DNA from: Bacteroidales bacterium
GTDB taxonomy: Bacteria > Bacteroidota > Bacteroidia > Bacteroidales > UBA932
Direction of reading: 5' to 3'
DNA length: 64,000 nt
Assembly (NCBI GenBank): GCA_017619675.1
Contig: JAFZRX010000004.1
Coordinates: 124,001-188,000 of the forward strand
Below the pieces are notes generated by a model that ran no database searches, was not told where the DNA came from, and saw nothing but the letters and a program-made list of their open reading frames with translations. Shown one piece after another: positions 60,639-64,000 of the stretch. Within the stretch, counting starts at the first letter, position 1. Each line of letters begins with the position of its first letter. Made by a program: the position numbers and the translations under genes.

Positions 60639-63088
60639 AGGTTCTTGGGACTGTATACGGCATCCCACCAGGAAGAATCATCCTGAAGCCATTTGGCGAA
60701 CCATGCCCAGATGGTTTCCTGCCACTCCAGACGCTTCTGATAGTCCAGGATGTGGTGGTTCTGGTCCTTTACCGCAACGAAAGCAACCTCCTTGCCCAAC
60801 AGTTTGAGCGCGGTGAACAGCTGCACGCTCTCGTTGAAAGGAACGTTGGTGTCAGCGTCTCCGTGCACGAGAAGGAGCGGTGTGTTTATCTTGTCAGCGC
60901 GGTACAGAGGGCTCTGCTTTACATAAAGGTCCTGATCCGACCATGGATAGCTGTTGGCCATGGAAACCTCGCTGTAAGAATATCCCCAGTAGCCGAAGCC
61001 CCAGTAACTTGTGTGGTCGCTGATTCCCGCGTGGGAAACAGCGCAGGCAAAGAAGTCCGTGAGGGTTGGGATGTACTCCGACATGAATCCTCCGTACGAG
61101 GCGCCGATGCATCCAACCTTGGAGGCGTCCACGAAAGGATGCTCCTGGCAGAACTTCTGGGTTCCCTCTATGATGTCCTGGGCGGGGCCGTCACCCGCGG
61201 TGTTCACGTGGCGCGCTGACCATTCCTGGCCGAAGCCGGTTGCGCCGCTGGGACCCGCGACTACGTAGACCACGTATCCGAGGGACGCGTAAGCGTGCTG
61301 GGGATAGCGGCTCTCGAAGTTGCGGCTGGTAGGGCTGCATCCACCGTAGTAATTCACTATCACAGGGTATTTCTTGGCGGGGTCGAAGTCCGGCGGCAGG
61401 TAGAAGCGGCCGTATACGGTTTCGCCCTTGGAGTTCTTGAAGTTCCACTCGCGGCACTCGCCAAGGGCCACGTCCTTGAGGATCTCCGCGCTGAGGTCGT
61501 CCTTGAGCACGGTTTTCTTGGACTTGGTGTCATAGGTGTAGAGCCTGTCGGAATTGGACGCTCCCTGGCCGTAGTATGCCATCATGGGGGATTTTTCCGC
61601 AAGGGCCATTCCGTTCACGAGGTCCTCCTTGGTCTCTATCTGGGTGATCCTGCCGTTGGAAGGATTCATCTGATAGAGGCTTATGTAATCCCTGTTCTCG
61701 GCAGTGAAATAGATCATTCCGTCATACCTGCTCCAGCGGGCGGAGGCCACGTTGGGATCGAAGTTCTTGGTCATTGGGGTGACCTTTCCGGACGCAAGGT
61801 CCATGATGTACAGCTGCATGTCCTCCATGTTGGGGGTCTGGCCTTTCTTGACGTTCATTCCAATGCCATTGAGTGCCTCCGGAGAGCCCTGGAGAAGGAT
61901 TTTCTTTCCATCCGGGGAGAACTGTCCGCCGCCCAGGAATCCGTCCTTGTCAACCAACATCTTTGCCTCGAGGGTCTCGAGGTTCAGGAGGTAGAGGGTG
62001 GATACGGAGGTGGGACGCTGGGTGAGCACGTCCTCATGGACTGACAGGAGGGCGTACTTTCCGTCAGGGGAAATGTCTCCGATACGGGAGTTGCGGTATC
62101 CGTATGTGAGCTGCTGCATCATTCCGGTTGCGATGTCGTACTTGGAAGAGTACGAACGGGTGCGCCAGCCGGGCTGACGGTCGTCCGGAGTGAGGATCTG
62201 GTAGATCTCCGGCCTTTCCGCCGGGCCTTGCTCGCTGAACATATAGATGAGGAAATCCTCGGTGGGAGCCATCCTGAAATTGCCCTGCGGCAGGTCCTCG
62301 ACAATGACCTCCTCTTCTCCGGTAGCGGGATCCACCACTATCAGCTGGGTCTTCTCCGCTCCCCTGCGGGTCTTGTAGTACTTGGGGGTCTTGGGCATCC
62401 AGGTGAGCCTGTCGGCGGTCTCGAAAAGTACGCGTCCGCTGTCAGTCTCTATCATCTTTGAAGTGGAAGTTGACCTTCCGCCATCCTGGGTAGTGGTATA
62501 GTTCACAATCATGTATTTGCCGTCGGAGCTGAGGGAGACGCCGCCAAGGCGGGTTCCCAGGAGCACGTCGGACATGCTGTAAAGGTGCTTTCCGTCCGTC
62601 CTGAAGGAGATCTTGGCCTCATCGGGGGTGTCTATGGATACCGTGGGGACGGCGGCTTCGCCGGCAGGGGTGAAGTATTTGACGCGCACCCTGTGCGTGA
62701 AGGGCTGGAGCTTGAGGTTTGCCCCGCCGTCCTTTCCGTCCACGTTTATCTTGTAGTTCTTAACGCCTTCCACCTTGATTGTGGCGGTGGTGTATCCGCT
62801 GTTCTGGAAATCGAACTCCAGGAGATGGATGGCGTCGGACGCGGCAGTGGCCGGAAGGTCCGCCGCGGTGCTCACCCCGGCGCCCTTCAGGGCGTCCGTG
62901 GATATCGCGGCGTCCAGCAGGCCCGCTATGTCAAAGGCCTTGGACTTGACGTTGACGCTGTCTACTATGAAAGGAGTCTTTACCGGGAAAGGTCCGGCGT
63001 AACGGAACTCGCGCACGGGGATGCTGTCCGCCATCGCGGCCGCTGCAAACGCCGCGGCGCAGAGAATAGTCAGGAAAAGCTTTTTCAT
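60635..63088 (-). CDS. S9 family (prolyl oligopeptidase/DPP-type) peptidase
   Basis: An 817-aa secreted protein (signal ending AAMAD). About 560 residues of beta-propeller-type sequence precede the alpha/beta hydrolase domain with nucleophile GASYGGF, acid Asp in HGDADTNVP and His in QNHHILDY. Expected to cleave peptides after proline or alanine in the periplasm. Convergent overlap of 4 bp with the SGNH gene; divergent to the susC-like gene. Confidence 0.9.
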   Translation of the reverse strand: MKKLFLTILCAAAFAAAAMADSIPVREFRYAGPFPVKTPFIVDSVNVKSKAFDIAGLLDAAISTDALKGAGVSTAADLPATAASDAIHLLEFDFQNSGYTTATIKVEGVKNYKINVDGKDGGANLKLQPFTHRVRVKYFTPAGEAAVPTVSIDTPDEAKISFRTDGKHLYSMSDVLLGTRLGGVSLSSDGKYMIVNYTTTQDGGRSTSTSKMIETDSGRVLFETADRLTWMPKTPKYYKTRRGAEKTQLIVVDPATGEEEVIVEDLPQGNFRMAPTEDFLIYMFSEQGPAERPEIYQILTPDDRQPGWRTRSYSSKYDIATGMMQQLTYGYRNSRIGDISPDGKYALLSVHEDVLTQRPTSVSTLYLLNLETLEAKMLVDKDGFLGGGQFSPDGKKILLQGSPEALNGIGMNVKKGQTPNMEDMQLYIMDLASGKVTPMTKNFDPNVASARWSRYDGMIYFTAENRDYISLYQMNPSNGRITQIETKEDLVNGMALAEKSPMMAYYGQGASNSDRLYTYDTKSKKTVLKDDLSAEILKDVALGECREWNFKNSKGETVYGRFYLPPDFDPAKKYPVIVNYYGGCSPTSRNFESRYPQHAYASLGYVVYVVAGPSGATGFGQEWSARHVNTAGDGPAQDIIEGTQKFCQEHPFVDASKVGCIGASYGGFMSEYIPTLTDFFACAVSHAGISDHTSYWGFGYWGYSYSEVSMANSYPWSDQDLYVKQSPLYRADKINTPLLLVHGDADTNVPFNESVQLFTALKLLGKEVAFVAVKDQNHHILDYQKRLEWQETIWAWFAKWLQDDSSWWDAVYSPKNL

Positions 63089-63360
63089 AAATCAATCTAT
63101 TTCAGATTATCAAAGGTAATAAAAATCCCGGATTATTGTGTAGAAGAGTTGATTATGCTATAAACTTGACAAAGACATAGAAATAATGGGCACGATTGTC
63201 ATTATTTAATAAAAAATACATATATTTAAGACACTTTATCATTTATATTGACATTCCCCATACTGATACCTACCTATGATTGACGGATACGCTAAGTAAT
63301 TTGGCATACTACATATATTGCACTCACTATTCTAACCGTTTAATTTTATAACCATCAGGT
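63089..63360. other. Divergent intergenic region before susC-like gene
   Basis: 272 bp between the S9 peptidase and the susC-like gene, AT-rich. Besides the -7 box below no clear operator, riboswitch or repeat is visible; TATATTGC at about 63323 is only a partial promoter match. Confidence 0.6.
63111..63118 (-). promoter_or_regulatory. -7 box of the S9 peptidase gene
   Basis: TACCTTTG on the minus strand, about 22 bp before the ATG at 63088. Confidence 0.5.
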
Positions 63361-64000
63361 ATGAGTAAAAACATTTTTAAAATGCTGGCAGTGACATTGA
63401 TGTCATTCTGCCTGCTGGCTTCCCAGACAGCGTTTGCTCAGTCCAAGGTCAGGGTTTCCGGAACGGTCCTCGACCCCAACGCTGAGCCGCTTATCGGAGT
63501 CAATGTGATGGAGCAGGGTACCACCAACGGTACAATGACCGACATTGACGGACACTGGGAGCTGGACGTTACCCCCGGCGCCACGATCGTGGCTTCCTGC
63601 ATCGGTTTCTATACCCAGGAAATCGTTACAGTCGCCGGCCGCACCTCCTACCCTATCACCCTCGCGGAGGACACCACTGTCCTTGAAGAGGTAGTGGTAG
63701 TGGGATTTGGATCCCAGAAAAAGGTCAACCTCACCGGTTCCGTGGCAGTAGCCACATCGGATGAACTCGAGGCAAGGCCTGTAAACGACGTCCCAAGCGC
63801 ACTGCAGGGACTTCTCCCTGGTCTCCAGCTCACTCACGCCGCCGGAGACATCAACACCACCATGAGCATCAAGGTCCGCGGTACAGGTACAATCGGCAGC
63901 GGATCTTCTGACTCTCCGCTCATCCTCATTGACGGAATGGTGGGAGACATCAACACCCTCAACCCTCAGGACGTGGAGAGCATCTCAGTGCTCAAGGACG
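63361..64000 (+). CDS. SusC/RagA-type TonB-linked outer-membrane receptor, partial
   Basis: The reading frame is open from ATG at 63361 to the window end (213 codons). After the signal peptide (LASQTAFAQ) comes the carboxypeptidase-regulatory-like domain (VSGTVLDPNAEPLIGVNV to about residue 95), then the linker EEVVVVGFGSQKKVNLTGSV and the plug (ALQGLLPGLQLT, IKVRGTGTIG, PLILIDGMVGDI). SusC proteins import oligosaccharides with a SusD partner, expected downstream beyond the window. It probably starts a polysaccharide utilisation locus. Confidence 0.95.
   Translation, partial: MSKNIFKMLAVTLMSFCLLASQTAFAQSKVRVSGTVLDPNAEPLIGVNVMEQGTTNGTMTDIDGHWELDVTPGATIVASCIGFYTQEIVTVAGRTSYPITLAEDTTVLEEVVVVGFGSQKKVNLTGSVAVATSDELEARPVNDVPSALQGLLPGLQLTHAAGDINTTMSIKVRGTGTIGSGSSDSPLILIDGMVGDINTLNPQDVESISVLKD

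Overview
The window looks like a chromosomal segment of a gut- or rumen-type Bacteroidales (Prevotella/Bacteroides relative). Supporting signs are a SusC-type receptor at the right edge, BACON, FISUMP-like and BspA-like surface lipoproteins, a LytTR regulator, many polysaccharide-degrading lipoproteins, and repeated TAnnTTTG (-7) promoter boxes typical of Bacteroidota. No rRNA, tRNA or CRISPR was seen. The species cannot be named from sequence alone.

Layout. 1-0.8 kb: the 5' part of a REP-associated (Y1/IS200-like) transposase, with a palindrome just upstream. 0.9-7.6 kb: a secreted serine hydrolase, a CE1-like esterase, a GH67 alpha-glucuronidase lacking the usual N-terminal domain, an alpha/beta hydrolase, a threonine aldolase-like enzyme and an outer-membrane barrel. 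7.7-12.5 kb: proC-proB-proA followed 6 bp later by an ABC-F ATPase, apparently one operon. 12.5-15.4 kb: a PlsC-like acyltransferase, a small conserved protein, a vWA/macro-like fusion and an NrtR-type Nudix regulator.

15.4-32.2 kb is a visibly AT-richer island, almost all on the minus strand. It holds a phospho-signalling cluster: a LytTR DNA-binding protein, two FHA/zinc-ribbon proteins, a PP2C phosphatase, an acidic TM protein, two Ser/Thr kinases (one with extracytoplasmic BACON and Ig-like domains), two TPR-like/beta-barrel proteins, two large BACON lipoproteins (one BspA-like, one Ig-like plus FISUMP-like) and a RES-like protein. I infer an envelope-sensing kinase/phosphatase/FHA/LytTR system that controls or is displayed by surface lipoproteins.

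32.2-34.4 kb holds what I consider the most unusual feature: two copies of a cassette flanking an ADP-ribosylglycohydrolase gene. Each copy has a conserved -33/-7 promoter, a predicted 70-80 nt terminated RNA, a 44-47 aa ORF absent from ordinary gene lists, and an identical 51-bp GC-rich hairpin. In both copies the short RNA is complementary to the translation-initiation region of its ORF, although the pairing sequences differ completely between copies.

34.6-42.9 kb carries rhomboid, SGNH hydrolase, GNAT, a tandem CE1-like esterase pair, a DMT transporter, D-aminoacyl-tRNA deacylase, low-MW phosphatase, ProXp-like deacylase, YccF, a 52-aa rubredoxin and a divergently transcribed flavodiiron protein. 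43-63 kb is again carbohydrate-centred: GH9, a tandem duplication of a (sialate-type O-acetylesterase + GH97) unit, amidohydrolase plus Zn-dehydrogenase, a stand-alone TonB plug protein, tandem-GH43, a further CE1-like esterase, a DUF4886 remnant, acyl-ACP thioesterase, another SGNH hydrolase and an S9 peptidase. The window ends inside a susC-like gene. GH67, CE1, acetylesterase, GH43 and GH9 together point to hemicellulose (glucuronoxylan/arabinoxylan-type) use; this is inference.
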